A DNA stretch of 41,619 nucleotides from a virus: positions 1 through 41,619 of IMG/VR virus record IMGVR_UViG_3300027754_000190. One strand, written 5' to 3'. Position 1 is the stretch's first letter, and each line of letters begins with the position of its first letter. Position numbers and translations under genes: made by a program. The notes beneath the pieces were generated by a model. It saw only the letters and a program-made list of their open reading frames with translations, did no database searches and was not told the DNA's origin. Shown here in pieces: positions 30,495 to 38,888 of the stretch.

Positions 30495-31730
30495 TTATTT
30501 CCACAGACGATTGATTTCATTGTGGATTATTTTGTTTTTGTACTGGTCCAATATGCCAACCGCTCGGGATAGATTGGCAGAAAATTCCTGATGGATACTT
30601 TGTTGCCATTCTTGAGAGAAAAACAATCTTTTGTTGTGGGTTGCTATTTCATACAATTGTGTCCATAGATTCAATTTTTCAGATCTATCTAATGCTGCAA
30701 TTCTTGACATCTCCTGTATTACAGCATCTAATCGTTGCCGTGGATCCGTGATTGTGTCATAGGTTTCGTCTATCAAGCGATCAAAAGTACGAAAGCCATA
30801 GTTTCTGAGATATTGCAAACTGCCGTGTGTGGCCATCAAAATAAAAGGGCGCCCACACGCAATAGGCCGTAGTGTTTTTTCGGTGAGATGCAACCTAGTG
30901 TCGTCAAACAATGTCTCCAGTACCACTTCTATTGCAATCTTAGAATAGTCATTGTTATTGTAATCAGCACTGGCGTTTGAATTGTGTATGTTAGCCGGGA
31001 AATATTGTGCCAGATCCTGTAAATCTGCATTCAACGCCGGATTGCTGAATTGATGACTTAGGTAATGATGCCCGTTGTCCCACTCGGCAAACGACGTGCG
31101 ACAATGAGATTGTAATTGTTGCTGGGCCAGTTCGTGCATGAATGTCAGTCTGTATTCACGTGATCCGGACCAAGCACGGTTGTAGATTAAAAAATCAGTT
31201 TGTACAAGATTAAAATTTATAACCAATCGAGGATCAACCAGCGCATATCTAAACCAATCAGCGGCAATTATAGCATGGCTCCAGTAATACACCCCAATGT
31301 AGTCATTGTCTTCGTATTTTTGCAATTGTTCGCTGCGTTTTTCAGAATGCAAAATCAAGATTTTATCGTGTGCCAACTGAATCATATAATAGATCAATCC
31401 GCGGAGATGCAGGCTGGATAAAAAATCTATCTGTGCAGGATCCCATCTATCCCACTCTTTCTTCTCGGTCATTTTTAAATCAACGCAATCTCGTTCGACC
31501 AACCAATTCCGAATGTCTGATTCAGAGTATAGTTCATAGAAAAGTGGCTCCTGGTCATGACATATCATCGCGGGATCTGATATATAGAGAGAATTTGGAT
31601 AAGGAGTATGAGTCAACTCTTCAAGATCTTCTAGTTTTTTTGAGCCATGGGTCTTCCAGCGATAAATGAGTAAAGCACGGTCGCTGATGCTGTGTAAAAA
31701 GTTATATAATCTATCTAAAGGAACACTCAT
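30495..31730 (-). CDS. Glycosyltransferase-like phage protein, 411 aa (paralogue B)
   Basis: C-terminal region LTEKTLRPIACGRPFILMAT, LQYLRNYGFRTFD and DETYDTITDPRQRLDAV parallels the protein at 3668-4702. The N-terminal part has ALLIYRWKTHGSK and ICHDQEPLFY. Probably transfers a sugar, by analogy with the EK...A.G pattern of fucosyltransferase-like enzymes, but donor and acceptor are unknown. The ATG at 31730 lies back to back with the ATG of the dehydrogenase gene (CATATG). An upstream GTG at 31802 would overlap that gene and is less likely. Confidence 0.55.
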   Translation of the reverse strand: MSVPLDRLYNFLHSISDRALLIYRWKTHGSKKLEDLEELTHTPYPNSLYISDPAMICHDQEPLFYELYSESDIRNWLVERDCVDLKMTEKKEWDRWDPAQIDFLSSLHLRGLIYYMIQLAHDKILILHSEKRSEQLQKYEDNDYIGVYYWSHAIIAADWFRYALVDPRLVINFNLVQTDFLIYNRAWSGSREYRLTFMHELAQQQLQSHCRTSFAEWDNGHHYLSHQFSNPALNADLQDLAQYFPANIHNSNASADYNNNDYSKIAIEVVLETLFDDTRLHLTEKTLRPIACGRPFILMATHGSLQYLRNYGFRTFDRLIDETYDTITDPRQRLDAVIQEMSRIAALDRSEKLNLWTQLYEIATHNKRLFFSQEWQQSIHQEFSANLSRAVGILDQYKNKIIHNEINRLWK

Positions 31731-32987
31731 ATGAAAAAAATTGGATTTATTGGTATTGGTAAACTGGGGCTTGATTGTGCCGAAGTCATGGCACAACAGC
31801 ACGAAGTCAGAGGCTATGATATTTACCCACGAACCAGTGACTCAGTAAAAGTCTGCGATATTGACGAGTTGGTAAACGAAAGCGAATGGATCTTTATCGC
31901 TGTGCCCACACCACATGCCGAAGGCTATGATGGATCGGTACCTTCCAGCCACATGGAACCGAGAGATTTTGGGCATGACGCAGTGATCGATGCCATCAGC
32001 AAAGTCAATGCTCATGCACAAGATTCCAAGAAAGTGGTGCTGATCAGCACAGTATTGCCGGGTACCACCCGTAAGAACTTTGTGCCATTGCTGGACTCAA
32101 AACACCAATTCTTGTACAACCCCTATCTCATTGCCATGGGATCGGTAAAATGGGACATGGTCAATCCAGAGATGATCATGATCGGCACAGAAGATGGAGA
32201 CTGGAATGGTGTAGCCGGAGAATTAAAAGATCTATACGACACTGTGATGCAGAACAATCCGCGCTATGAGATCGGCACCTGGGACGAGTGCGAAGCTATC
32301 AAGATTTTCTACAACACATTCATTTCGGCCAAAGTGGGCTTGGTCAATATGGTACAGGACTTTGCCATGAAAATTGGCAACATCAATGTGGATGTGGTCA
32401 CTGACGCACTAGCACGTAGCACCATGCGTATCATGGGACCCAAGTACATGACAGCAGGCATGGGCGATGCAGGTGCCTGCCATCCACGTGACAACATTGC
32501 TCTGCGTTGGCTAGCACAAGAATATGAAATTGGCTACGACTTGTTTGACACAGTGATGCATGCTCGTGAGATCCAGGCCAAAAACCTGGCCAAGTTCCTG
32601 GTAGAGCAGTCCGGCGATTGGATCATTGGAGAACACTTGCCCATCGCCATACATGGTAAAGCCTACAAGCCAGATGTTCCTTATTGTATCGGATCATACT
32701 CCACACTGGTAGGACATTATATCAAAGAACTGGGTCATAAAGTTGTTTATCTTGATCCATTAGCAGACGATCCTGCCGACGTTGTCAACGAATTACAAGG
32801 ACCTCACGTGGTGCTGTGGGCACACAATCGCAAGATCACATACGAATACACTGGCGATCAATTGGATACTCAACCCTATTGCGTAATACCGGGTGGCAGC
32901 ATCATCGTAGATCCTTGGCGCAAGCTGAATCAAACCGCTGACGGTATCACAGTGATCCATTATGGAAACACCCGCAATCATACTTAG
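31731..32987 (+). CDS. UDP-glucose/GDP-mannose dehydrogenase family protein
   Basis: 418 aa. These enzymes oxidise a nucleotide sugar to the uronic acid with NAD. The Rossmann motif GIGKLG is at 8-13, AVPTPH corresponds to the conserved cofactor-loop motif, and Cys250 in AGACHPRDN is the catalytic cysteine (family GGxCxPKD). The product would be UDP-glucuronate or a similar sugar acid for polysaccharide or DNA modification. AAAGGA precedes the start. It overlaps the next gene by 26 bases. Confidence 0.88.
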   Translation: MKKIGFIGIGKLGLDCAEVMAQQHEVRGYDIYPRTSDSVKVCDIDELVNESEWIFIAVPTPHAEGYDGSVPSSHMEPRDFGHDAVIDAISKVNAHAQDSKKVVLISTVLPGTTRKNFVPLLDSKHQFLYNPYLIAMGSVKWDMVNPEMIMIGTEDGDWNGVAGELKDLYDTVMQNNPRYEIGTWDECEAIKIFYNTFISAKVGLVNMVQDFAMKIGNINVDVVTDALARSTMRIMGPKYMTAGMGDAGACHPRDNIALRWLAQEYEIGYDLFDTVMHAREIQAKNLAKFLVEQSGDWIIGEHLPIAIHGKAYKPDVPYCIGSYSTLVGHYIKELGHKVVYLDPLADDPADVVNELQGPHVVLWAHNRKITYEYTGDQLDTQPYCVIPGGSIIVDPWRKLNQTADGITVIHYGNTRNHT

Positions 32988-33486
32988 ATATTATCCTATC
33001 CCTAAATTCTGGGATGACGAGTTTAAGAATCTGGATTATGAGAATGAAGAATTCAATGATCCAGAAAATCTGCACCGATGGCTGACACTGGGGTTTGAGA
33101 ATCGATTCACTGGCGACATGTGTGACATGCGCAAGCCGCAACCTTGGTTTAATCAACAGTTCATAGACATATATACTGAAAAGGGGTGGAAAGATATTGG
33201 CACCAGTTACTACTGCATGTGGCCCGGTACCATACTTCCCAACCATCAAGACCTTTACAAAAAGTATGTGGAACTTTTCAATCTTCAAGGAAAAGAGACC
33301 TCCATACGCAGAGCAGTGGTTTATCTTGAAGATTGGAAATCAGGACATTATGCTGAATTTAAAGAAAAACCATTTACCGGATGGCGCGCCGGAGATGTGG
33401 TAGAGTGGTATTACGATACCCCGCATCTGGCAGCCAACATGGGAACAGAACCCAGGTACACATTACAGATCACAGGGCACTTATGA
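32962..33486 (+). CDS. 2OG-Fe(II) oxygenase-like protein, 174 aa
   Basis: Jelly-roll segments LPNHQDLYKKY (candidate His-x-Asp iron ligands), RRAVVYLEDWKSGHYAEF and WRAGDVVEWYYDTPHLAANM (distal His), then PRYTLQITG with a likely 2-oxoglutarate-binding Arg. Resembles the oxygenases common in T4-like cyanophages and the Asp/Asn beta-hydroxylase fold. Substrate unknown; placement between a sugar dehydrogenase and an amidinotransferase suggests the same pathway. Confidence 0.75.
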   Translation: METPAIILRYYPIPKFWDDEFKNLDYENEEFNDPENLHRWLTLGFENRFTGDMCDMRKPQPWFNQQFIDIYTEKGWKDIGTSYYCMWPGTILPNHQDLYKKYVELFNLQGKETSIRRAVVYLEDWKSGHYAEFKEKPFTGWRAGDVVEWYYDTPHLAANMGTEPRYTLQITGHL

Positions 33487-34394
33487 TATCAAGTTGGAAT
33501 GAATGGAGCACACTGAAAAAGGTCGTAGTAGGATCTGCCACCGATGCTAATTGGCCCGTACATGATCCGGTGTTCAACAAGGAAAGCGAAAAAACCACCT
33601 GGAAAGAAACTCCGGTGCCGTCGGGACCAGTGCCCGAGTGGATTATTCAAGAAGCTAATCAAGACCTAGATCAATTGACTGTGACACTACAACAGCTAGG
33701 TGTGGAGGTTGTGCGACCCACACCGCTTAATTTCCAGGCGCATGATGGCTTGTACAACTACTGCCCTAGAGATCGATTTTTAATCTACGGCGATACCATG
33801 GTAGATCCTGCCATGATGTATCCCTGCAGAGACATGGAACTGCAATGCTATCATGACATTGTGGACAAAGCAGACCGATACTTGTTCATGCCCAGAAACG
33901 AAGGCATGGTCATGGATGCAGCCAATGTGCTGAGATTGAATGATCAAATGTTGTTCTTGGAATCTCCTTCGGGCAATCGTGCGTCGTACAATTGGATGTG
34001 CGAGCAGTTTCCGGATGTGCGGATAGAACTGTGCAATTTCTATTCGGGTGTGCATATTGACAGTACCATAGTGGCCCTGAGAGAAGGCTTGGTCATGCTG
34101 AATGCCAGTAGAGTAACATTTGACCAGGTTCCTAAAGTGTTTGATGGATGGCACAAGATTTGGGTAACCGATGTGGTGGCCCAGGATTTTTACCAATATC
34201 CATATGCCTCAAAATGGATTGGTATGAACATGTTGGTGGTAGATCCAAACACAGTGATAGTGGATCAAGCTCAAACCGAATTGATCAAAACCCTAAAAAG
34301 CTACAAGTTCTCTGTGATTCCGTTGCAGTTGCGCCACAGTAGAACACTGGGTGGTGGATTCCATTGTGTAACACTAGATTTGATCCGAAGCTAA
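33483..34394 (+). CDS. Glycine amidinotransferase-like enzyme, 303 aa
   Basis: AGAT-type amidinotransferase, which moves an amidino group from arginine to an amine. N-terminus SSWNEWSTLKKVVVGSATDA matches the family. The triad is complete: Asp145 in MVMDAANVLR, His191 in GVHIDST, Cys295 in GGGFHCVTLD. The start at 33483 overlaps the upstream stop (ATGA); a longer reading in this frame through the oxygenase gene is a shadow. The acceptor is unknown: glycine, another amine, or an amino group on a sugar. Confidence 0.88.
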   Translation: MISSWNEWSTLKKVVVGSATDANWPVHDPVFNKESEKTTWKETPVPSGPVPEWIIQEANQDLDQLTVTLQQLGVEVVRPTPLNFQAHDGLYNYCPRDRFLIYGDTMVDPAMMYPCRDMELQCYHDIVDKADRYLFMPRNEGMVMDAANVLRLNDQMLFLESPSGNRASYNWMCEQFPDVRIELCNFYSGVHIDSTIVALREGLVMLNASRVTFDQVPKVFDGWHKIWVTDVVAQDFYQYPYASKWIGMNMLVVDPNTVIVDQAQTELIKTLKSYKFSVIPLQLRHSRTLGGGFHCVTLDLIRS

Positions 34395-34417
34395 TATGAT
34401 ATTCGTACAAAAAATCA

Positions 34418-34446
34418 TTGACAAACATATATAAATCATGTATAAT
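34418..34446 (+). promoter_or_regulatory. Sigma70 promoter of uvsE
   Basis: TTGACA, 17-bp spacer, TATAAT, then ACACAC and ATG at 34453. The expected start site falls on the A of ATG, so the mRNA would be leaderless. Confidence 0.85.
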
Positions 34447-34452
34447 ACACAC

Positions 34453-35478
34453 ATGACTATACCCCAAATTGGTTTTTGTTGCAAATGGCTCAATGATCCG
34501 TCCGAATGCGGCGGCATGAAAGTCAATGCTGTGGACCGTGATCTAAACGGCCGATCAACCACCATGCGCTGGCTGCGCGAACACAAGGGCGAAGCCGAAC
34601 AGCGACAATGGGACATAATGAATCACAATGCCGCTGCGGCAGTTCGACTGATTGAACGTGTGGCCACACTGCCCCAGGGTCGACGAATGGTGCGGCTGGG
34701 TTCGGAAATGTTGCAAGGATATACTGAACCCAGCTGGATTGACTGGTGGCAACGACAAGAAATCCAAGACCACTGTGCCAAGATCTTTGCTCCTGTAGGC
34801 GAAACTGCTCGTAGGCTGGGTGTGCGGATCAGTTTCCATCCCGGTCAGTTCTGTGTGCTGGCCAGTGAAGCAGATGAAATTGTGGAACGCAGCATACTAG
34901 AATTTGAATATCATGTGGACATGGCTCGTTGGATGGGCTATGGCAGCTCTTGGCATGATCATGGTTTCAAGATAAATGTGCATTTGAGCGGTAAAGGTGG
35001 CCCCGCTAAATTCCTACGCACTTTGGGTAGGCTAACTCCCGAAGCTAGGAATCTAATCGCCATCGAGAATGATGAGATGACAAATGGTATCGACGTTACT
35101 TTGGCTGTGGCTGAGCATTGTGCTCTTACGCTGGACATCCACCACCACTGGATCCGCACCGGTGAATACATCACGCCCGACGACCCTAGGTCGCGTCGCG
35201 TTGTGGAGTCTTGGCGCGGTACTCGTCCTGCTCTTCACTACAGTGTTAGTCGTGAAGACGTTTTGGTGGATCACGATCCCGGAACTAGACCAGATCTCGC
35301 ACAGCTACTTGACCGGGGATACCGTAGGCAGAAACTTCGAGCACATTCGGACTTTCTTTGGAACTCGGCTGTGAATGACTGGGCATTGACATTCAGCAAA
35401 GATTGGGATATCCAGGTCGAAGCCAAAGGCAAGAATTTGGCCAGCCAACAACTGTATGAGCAATCGCTGAGTCAATGA
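34453..35478 (+). CDS. uvsE: UV-damage endonuclease (UVDE family)
   Basis: 341 aa. TIM-barrel enzyme that nicks DNA 5' to UV photoproducts. Metal-site motifs are present: IGFCCKWLND at the N-terminus, ISFHPGQFCVLAS, INVHLSGKGG, IENDE, DIHHHW and the C-terminal RAHSDFLWN and EAKGKNLA. The ATG at 34453 is preferred over the in-frame ATG at 34438, which overlaps the -10. No ribosome binding site is visible for either. Useful to a phage in sunlit water. Confidence 0.94.
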   Translation: MTIPQIGFCCKWLNDPSECGGMKVNAVDRDLNGRSTTMRWLREHKGEAEQRQWDIMNHNAAAAVRLIERVATLPQGRRMVRLGSEMLQGYTEPSWIDWWQRQEIQDHCAKIFAPVGETARRLGVRISFHPGQFCVLASEADEIVERSILEFEYHVDMARWMGYGSSWHDHGFKINVHLSGKGGPAKFLRTLGRLTPEARNLIAIENDEMTNGIDVTLAVAEHCALTLDIHHHWIRTGEYITPDDPRSRRVVESWRGTRPALHYSVSREDVLVDHDPGTRPDLAQLLDRGYRRQKLRAHSDFLWNSAVNDWALTFSKDWDIQVEAKGKNLASQQLYEQSLSQ

Positions 35479-36431
35479 TTACCTTGTTTGTGGGCGATGT
35501 TGGAGAATATCTTGCCAACATCGCCCTGCTGCACAGCGGTAATGCCAGGTTAATCACTGCTAAGAATTGTAAAAATATTCGTGCTGGAACATATTACACC
35601 AGCATAGGGGATCTAGTTACCGAAGAAAAATTTTCAGCGGTACTTGAACAGGCTGATGTGATAATTTATTCGCCGCCAGATGTCTGGAGCACAGCAGAAT
35701 CAAACCGCATTACCGAATACTGGGTTGCAGTAACGCGGGCGTTTGAAGACAAAACCGTGGTCAATGCCGACCGCTTAAAATTACCATTGCTGAGTAAATT
35801 TTTGCAATTGGCAGACGGTAGAAAAACTCAATCGCCGCAGTTATGGATAGCCGGGTGCAGTATCACTCATGGAGTAGGGGTCAGACAGTCTGAAAGATAT
35901 GGGCAATTGCTGTCGGATCAACTGAACATTCCGGTGTCGTTTTTGACAGCGCCTGGATCTTCTATTGCCTGGTCAGCCGACCAACTGCTGAGATCCGATC
36001 TTCGTGCAGGAGATATAGTGGTCTGGGGATTGACTACTACAGGACGAATTTCTTGGTTCCGAGACAATGCAGATTTAAAACACATCAACATATACACATA
36101 CATGAGTGACCCAGGATTCGACGATCATGTTAAAATCACTCGGATATGGGAACAGGACCGGGCCTATGAGGCCATAACAAAAATACATCAGGTGATTAAC
36201 TTTTGTGCCAAGCTGGAAGCAAAGTTATATCTAGCGGGCATACTGATGGATCTACGCAGATATTCATTGGATTTTGAAAACTTTATTCCGTTCTATCATG
36301 GTGATAGAGAAAAATATAATGACAATCAATTCTTGGACATAGGATCAGATCCTGAACGACATCCTGGGCCAGTCACGCATCAGTGGTATGCCAACAAGAT
36401 CCTGGATCGGATCAATCAAATAAGTAGTTGA
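35475..36431 (+). CDS. SGNH-hydrolase-like protein, 318 aa
   Basis: The N-terminal 110 residues form a separate alpha/beta region (LFVGDVGEYLANIALLHSGN). The SGNH-like part begins with LWIAGCSITHGVGV (Ser129 as block I nucleophile, Cys in place of the usual Asp), then LTAPGSSIAWS and a C-terminal GSDPERHPGPVTHQWYA with Asp/His candidates. This is the pattern of sugar O-acetyl esterase-like proteins in phage surface-modification clusters. Overlaps uvsE by 4 bases. Confidence 0.65.
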   Translation: MITLFVGDVGEYLANIALLHSGNARLITAKNCKNIRAGTYYTSIGDLVTEEKFSAVLEQADVIIYSPPDVWSTAESNRITEYWVAVTRAFEDKTVVNADRLKLPLLSKFLQLADGRKTQSPQLWIAGCSITHGVGVRQSERYGQLLSDQLNIPVSFLTAPGSSIAWSADQLLRSDLRAGDIVVWGLTTTGRISWFRDNADLKHINIYTYMSDPGFDDHVKITRIWEQDRAYEAITKIHQVINFCAKLEAKLYLAGILMDLRRYSLDFENFIPFYHGDREKYNDNQFLDIGSDPERHPGPVTHQWYANKILDRINQISS

Positions 36432-36721
36432 TGGGCAATTTTTTAACAAACATCACAACCTGGATCAAGAATGACTATCGAGCATACCCTTTACGTTTTA
36501 TCGTGGAAACTACGGCTTGGGCGATCAGTATCGGATGTTCGGTCACTATGGCGCTCACAGTCCCGACTCCGCCTCTTATTATTCTGTATCCTATTTTTAT
36601 CAGCCAGTGCGTTATGTATGGTTGGGCTGCTTATAGCCGCCGATCTTTTGGCATGCTCGCTAACTACGTCTTGCTTGTTGCTATCGATAGTGTAGGACTC
36701 ACCCGCATGCTGACCATCTAG
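36431..36721 (+). CDS. Small multi-pass membrane protein, 96 aa
   Basis: After an N-terminal amphipathic part (TTWIKNDYRAYPLRFIVETT) there are about three membrane helices (AISIGCSVTMAL, LIILYPIFISQCVMYGWAA, MLANYVLLVAIDSVGL). Similar small proteins occur in cyanophages; role unknown. The ATG at 36431 overlaps the previous stop by one base. The 3' end overlaps the minus-strand gene by 4 bases. Confidence 0.6.
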   Translation: MGNFLTNITTWIKNDYRAYPLRFIVETTAWAISIGCSVTMALTVPTPPLIILYPIFISQCVMYGWAAYSRRSFGMLANYVLLVAIDSVGLTRMLTI

Positions 36722-37332
36722 GCCCCGCTTTTTACTGCGGCGTCAGTTTGTTTTTTCTGTTCTTGTTCTCTCGCCCGTTGATGTTCTCTGCGTATCTTTG
36801 CAGCAGTTGCTCGTTTGGCGTCAAGCTCGGCTTGCTCTTGTGACATGCTGTAAAATTGAATACTCATCATGATCACTGCAAACATTATAACAGCCACACC
36901 AACAAAATACAAAGCACCCATGAAAATTTGTCCCATCTTTTCTTTGTGTTTTTGTTTGGCTTCTTCAATTGCTCTTTCTTCTGCTTGTCTTGCCTTGACC
37001 AACCGGTTACGCTCCTTGAGCATTTCTTCCCAGATTTGTGGTTTACCCAACTGCCAGTAAATCATATCTTTGAGTGCTCGCTCATCTTCACGCAACTTGT
37101 CACTGTGCATGGCAAACTCTAGAGCCTGACGACCCAGCTCTGCATCACTTTTTCCGATGTTGCTGATTCTGGCTTTTATGCTTGCGGTATGTACTGTGTC
37201 AGCGGATTGAAAAAACTTGCTAAATTGCCCAATGAGGCTGTGGATATCCTTGCCCAAGGCCACAGCTTGTTTTATCTGACTCACTGCTGCCTGTGCTGCG
37301 GTAAAAGCTAATCCAATGGTGATTGGATCCAT
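36718..37332 (-). CDS. Coiled-coil membrane protein, 204 aa
   Basis: Begins MDPITIGLAFTAAQAAVSQI, then a helical region, a highly charged coiled coil (about 90-135), a membrane helix (IFMGALYFVGVAVIMFAVIM) and a second charged coil to the C-terminus (Lys/Arg/Gln-rich). I recall similar MDPIT-type proteins in marine phages. The ATG at 37332 has AAAGGGG nine bases upstream and is preferred over an in-frame GTG at 37338. Possible scaffold at the inner membrane. Confidence 0.6.
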   Translation of the reverse strand: MDPITIGLAFTAAQAAVSQIKQAVALGKDIHSLIGQFSKFFQSADTVHTASIKARISNIGKSDAELGRQALEFAMHSDKLREDERALKDMIYWQLGKPQIWEEMLKERNRLVKARQAEERAIEEAKQKHKEKMGQIFMGALYFVGVAVIMFAVIMMSIQFYSMSQEQAELDAKRATAAKIRREHQRAREQEQKKQTDAAVKSGA

Positions 37333-37334
37333 GG

Positions 37335-37562
37335 TCACCCGCCCCTTTTACATATTTCAGGGTATAATCTATTAGAGCAATCTCGTATCGCCCATTCTAC
37401 GCATCTAACTTTTTGTTCCAGAGCAGTTTCGACCCATTGCCATCGCACACACACTCTTGCCTGATCTTTTTTTAATCCGTTGGCAGTTTCTTCACTGGCC
37501 ACTATTACCGTTGACAACAATAATAAAACAACCGTCCATTTTACAATGGAAACCATAGCCAT
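37335..37562 (-). CDS. Small exported or anchored Cys-rich protein, 75 aa
   Basis: N-terminal hydrophobic segment (MVSIVKWTVVLLLLSTVIVA) followed by a short charged domain with four Cys (VCVRW, RCVEW, DCSNR, EICKR), which could form two disulfides in the periplasm. The start at 37562 (or ATG at 37556) lies in the end of the DUF4337-like gene. A longer in-frame reading upstream is discarded. Function unknown; size and place would suit an envelope or lysis accessory protein. Confidence 0.55.
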   Translation of the reverse strand: MAMVSIVKWTVVLLLLSTVIVASEETANGLKKDQARVCVRWQWVETALEQKVRCVEWAIRDCSNRLYPEICKRGG

Positions 37563-38068
37563 ATGCCCTGTGCCATGAGCACAGCGCCGATAATGCCTAC
37601 TCCAATGCTGGCATAGAACATGCCCATGCTCACTGCCAGAATACTGGCACTCAGCAGCACTATGCTGAGTTGCAGGGTAGAGCTGGCAAAAGTCAGCCAT
37701 GGACTGTGCTTTCTTGCTTCATCGCGGTCGGCTTCCAGTGCTCGGGCACGAGCCATGAGTTCTTGTTTGCCTTCGTTTTTCACAGGATCGCTTTCGTATC
37801 GATCAATCCGGGCGGTGAGTTCCTGGACTTTCTTTGTGTCCCGGCGCGCAGCAGCGTCATCTCTAGCATTTTCTGCTATGGTCTGTTTGATGCTCTTGGC
37901 CTGATAAAAACTCCATGTGTCATTGAGTTGCATGGTATTGGTCAGCACTTGACTGCTGATGCCATTGGCAATGTAAGTGGTCACTGCTAGTAGTGCTGCG
38001 ATCACTGTGATTACCCAACCTGCGCGATCCTTGATGTGTGCTTCTCTTTCTGAACGTGATTCTGCCAT
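37541..38068 (-). CDS. DUF4337-like membrane protein, 175 aa
   Basis: N-terminal amphipathic part, a membrane helix (WVITVIAALLAVTTYIANGI), then the family signature NDTWSFYQAKSIKQTIAE, a charged coiled coil, and two more membrane helices near the end (LSIVLLSASILAVSMGMFYA and GIIGAVLMAQGIWLWF). This matches the DUF4337 family of bacterial membrane proteins, function unknown. GGGAGA precedes the ATG. Confidence 0.8.
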   Translation of the reverse strand: MAESRSEREAHIKDRAGWVITVIAALLAVTTYIANGISSQVLTNTMQLNDTWSFYQAKSIKQTIAENARDDAAARRDTKKVQELTARIDRYESDPVKNEGKQELMARARALEADRDEARKHSPWLTFASSTLQLSIVLLSASILAVSMGMFYASIGVGIIGAVLMAQGIWLWFPL

Positions 38069-38102
38069 GATTTTCTCCCTGTTGTTGTTATTTTTGAGGC
38101 CA

Positions 38103-38134
38103 AAATAAAACCCCTCTATTATTTAAGAGGGGTT
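38103..38134 (-). terminator. Intrinsic terminator with TAAATAAT loop
   Basis: Perfect 9-bp stem AACCCCTCT / AGAGGGGTT (38109-38134), then TTATTTT on the minus strand. It ends the upstream sensor-domain gene. The 8-nt loop reads TAAATAAT on the minus strand, resembling the late box, 50 bases before the DUF4337-like start. Confidence 0.85.
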
Positions 38135-38156
38135 GGAAAAAAGAAAAACTAGTGGT

Positions 38157-38888
38157 TTACTGAGTGGTTTTCTTTGCTCGAGGCTTGGCCACAGGTTTTT
38201 TGACTGTAACACGCTGAGGTTTCATAACTTCTTTGTGCTTGATGATCAACACCAACAGCAGCAGACTTACATTGATAACAATGATCAATGCCCAGGCAGC
38301 GGTCATATAAAATAGATATTCAGATTGCAATCTGTTCACTACCATGGAGTAAAATTGATTTGTAGTATCAACGATTTCTTTCTTGTATTTTTTGTAATCA
38401 TCACCAAACATCAACATCTGTGCTTCTGTGTAATGATGCATCATTATTTCAAAATTTATTTCGGGTCGACCCTTGTCGATCCAGGCAAACGCCTCGACTT
38501 CTAGTTTAGCAAGATTGTTGCTGAGTTGTTCTGCCTTCAATAACTGATCCAATTCAGACTGCAAAAACGGAACTTCTTTTACTCTGACTTTGAATGATTT
38601 TGTCACGCCCTGGTTATCGGCCACTTCACCGTTGCGTATTTTAAGCACATTATTGAACTCTGTTCTCCATTGTTCGTTTTTGGTTGTTACAAAAAATCTA
38701 GCATAGTTGGTTAAATCGTCTGATGATTTGGCCATGGTACGACTGAGCGATGCAGCCTGATTCAGAGTGGTCAGTTGTGTTTCTGCACTTTTAAAACAGC
38801 TCAACACACCTAGGCTGCAGACGAATATTACACCAGCAATAATGTATGGTGCGCGACGGTATTCTAAGATTTTATCTAGTATTTTCAT
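38157..38888 (-). CDS. Orphan chemoreceptor-like periplasmic sensor protein, 243 aa
   Basis: Topology: membrane helix (15-33), a helical periplasmic domain of about 160 residues, membrane helix (AAWALIIVINVSLLLLVLII), then a short basic tail. The segment SSDDLTNYARFFVTTKNEQW with KIRNGE nearby is the hallmark of four-helix-bundle ligand domains of proteobacterial chemoreceptors and sensor kinases. HAMP, methyl-accepting and kinase domains are all missing. The tail RVTVKKPVAKPRAKKTTQ resembles that of the protein at 39127-39471. Could sense or titrate a ligand, or interfere with host receptors. Confidence 0.75.
   Translation of the reverse strand: MKILDKILEYRRAPYIIAGVIFVCSLGVLSCFKSAETQLTTLNQAASLSRTMAKSSDDLTNYARFFVTTKNEQWRTEFNNVLKIRNGEVADNQGVTKSFKVRVKEVPFLQSELDQLLKAEQLSNNLAKLEVEAFAWIDKGRPEINFEIMMHHYTEAQMLMFGDDYKKYKKEIVDTTNQFYSMVVNRLQSEYLFYMTAAWALIIVINVSLLLLVLIIKHKEVMKPQRVTVKKPVAKPRAKKTTQ

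Noticed and set aside
31701-31710. TATAAT upstream of the UDP-sugar dehydrogenase as a sigma70 promoter
   Set aside because: No recognisable -35 at the proper distance, and it lies within the 5' end of the minus-strand gene; kept only as a possibility.
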